Positions 62,190-62,926 of a stretch of DNA of 62,926 bases are shown here, in pieces. Source of the stretch: Sphingopyxis sp. UBA6723 (GTDB lineage Bacteria > Pseudomonadota > Alphaproteobacteria > Sphingomonadales > Sphingomonadaceae); contig NZ_DKIH01000004.1 of the NCBI RefSeq assembly GCF_002454115.1, positions 149,894-212,819 of the forward strand. Direction: 5' to 3'. Numbering within the stretch: position 1 is the first letter of the stretch; every line of letters starts with the position of its first letter. Below the pieces are notes generated by a model that saw nothing but the letters and a program-made list of their open reading frames with translations, was not told the DNA's origin and searched no databases. Both the position numbers and the translations under genes were made by a program.

Positions 62190-62926
62190 GCCCCCGTCCC
62201 CCTCACCTGCGCCGCGCCGCCGCAATCGCCGTCGCATTCGCATTCGCCGTCGGCGTCGCGGCCCGTGCCGGTCGCGCGCGGCGCAAACCTCCCGGCGTCT
62301 GCGTTCGCCGCCGCCGCGCCGCGCTCGGCGTTTGGCGCAAAGCCGAGCAGATAGTCGGCGGCCTTGCTGGCCTGGCTGGCTGCTTTGAAGATCGCGCGCG
62401 TGTCGGCGCGCATGATGCCAAGCCACGCGCCGATATAGTCGGCGTGGCGCACCGTGGGTTGGATTGCCAGCGCGGCGCAGAGAAAGGCGCTTGCAAGTTC
62501 GGCGCACAATTCCTCGCGGCCATAGGCGGCGCTGGCAAAACCGCCCCTCTGGTCGCGGGCGAGCCGCGAGGGGTGGCCGGTCCAGTGGACAAGTTCGTGG
62601 AGGGCAGTGCGATAATAGTCGATCTGCTGGGCGAACGCCTGTTGCGGCGGCAACGCGACATAGTCGCCGCCGGGATGGTAATAGGCCTCATTGCCGCCGA
62701 TGCGGATATCGGCGCCGGTCGCGGCGATCAGCGCCTCGGCGTGGGGAATGATCTGGCGCGGCGGCATCGGCGCAGCGGCGCGGGTGCAACGGTCGGGCAA
62801 GCCTTCGCACTGCGCGACGTTGAACACGGTAAAGCGTTTGAGGAACGGCACCGCGCGGGCTTCGCCGCCGGTCTGGCGCGCGCGTTCCTTCTCGGCTTCG
62901 GGGGTGAAGCGGTCGGCATAGACAAC
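62186..62926 (-). CDS. ardC: ArdC-type antirestriction protein (zincin), partial
   Basis: 247 codons are visible and the gene continues beyond the right edge, so the N-terminal ssDNA-binding domain is missing. The metallopeptidase part has YYRTALHELVHWTGHPSRL (HExxH) and GREELCAELASAFLC. ArdC proteins protect incoming conjugated DNA from restriction. The C-terminal ~50 residues are Ala/Gly/Cys-rich (ECECDGDCGG), which is unusual. Confidence 0.9.
   Translation of the reverse strand, partial: VVYADRFTPEAEKERARQTGGEARAVPFLKRFTVFNVAQCEGLPDRCTRAAAPMPPRQIIPHAEALIAATGADIRIGGNEAYYHPGGDYVALPPQQAFAQQIDYYRTALHELVHWTGHPSRLARDQRGGFASAAYGREELCAELASAFLCAALAIQPTVRHADYIGAWLGIMRADTRAIFKAASQASKAADYLLGFAPNAERGAAAANADAGRFAPRATGTGRDADGECECDGDCGGAAQVRGTGA

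Larger units (their letters stand above)
13418..62926. mobile_element. Integrative conjugative element inserted at tRNA-Lys (right end outside window)
   Basis: A tyrosine integrase sits directly behind the tRNA. It is followed by AlpA-type regulator, DUF2274, a full trb mating-pair set and traG, then cargo, then relaxase, transglycosylase, TraF peptidase, DUF736, ParB, DUF2958 and ArdC. This order (int ... trb block, traG, cargo, relaxase/traF, parB) matches the general plan of Tn4371-type ICEs. The left boundary is taken as the tRNA 3' end. I found no second copy of the tRNA 3' end within the window, so the other attachment site should lie beyond 62926. Confidence 0.78.

Noticed and set aside
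13418..62926. Second copy of the tRNA-Lys 3' end as the far attachment site
   Set aside because: I looked for the T-arm/acceptor sequence downstream and saw none, so the far end is probably outside the window.

Overview
The window reads as a GC-rich alphaproteobacterial chromosome, most likely a sphingomonad (Sphingopyxis-like). The basis is the mutL / mreBCD-mrdA-rodA block, DUF1206, a PhoD-type phosphatase, GGAAC-N16/17-CGTT (EcfG-type) promoters and overall codon style. The genus is an inference from gene style, not from a marker gene.

Layout. (1) 1-13340 is chromosomal backbone. It starts with a MerR-type regulator and its canonical long-spacer promoter, which drives a glutaredoxin/MauE fusion, a Cys/His-rich exported peptide and a His/Met-rich outer-membrane barrel. 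Then come a Tat-exported PhoD phosphatase, a convergent DUF1206 membrane protein, mutL, and the cell-elongation operon mreB-mreC-mreD-mrdA-rodA. A 264-bp highly folded inverted-repeat element sits between mreB and mreC. (2) A tRNA-Lys(CTT) at 13342-13417 is the likely insertion target of a large integrative conjugative element that fills the rest of the window. Its integrase lies 17 bp from the tRNA. Behind it, all on the minus strand, are an AlpA-like regulator, DUF2274 and the mating-pair genes trbI-G-F-L-J-E-D-C-B, a ribbon-helix-helix gene and traG. (3) 26.7-52.1 kb is cargo inserted between traG and the relaxase. (4) 52.1 kb to the window end is the second conserved core: relaxase, two small genes, lytic transglycosylase, TraF peptidase, HTH regulator, a NYN nuclease / nucleotidyltransferase-HEPN pair, DUF736, ParB, DUF2958 and an ArdC-type antirestriction protein cut by the window edge.

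The cargo has distinct blocks: DJ-1 peptidase and SRAP DNA-protein-crosslink protein with a 40-aa membrane partner; a four-gene overlapping operon ending in an SNase-like protein; and a defence island with two adjacent operons. The first is a PHP-phosphoesterase/SMC-type ATPase fusion, an unrecognised 214-aa protein and a Shedu (DUF4263) nuclease. The second is an OLD-type ATPase/TOPRIM nuclease, DUF2971 and a DUF2726 putative nuclease. These are followed by a SulP transporter, SDR/AraC pair, a membrane-bound winged-helix regulator, and a stress cluster in which three genes have EcfG-type promoters. Last come a ROK kinase, an NTF2-like protein and an esterase.

The best candidates for an undescribed system are the PHP-ATPase/unknown/Shedu operon (31109-35276) and the adjacent OLD/DUF2971/DUF2726 operon (35700-39060). 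Both are carried by the mobile element and neither matches a complete classical defence system that I recognise.
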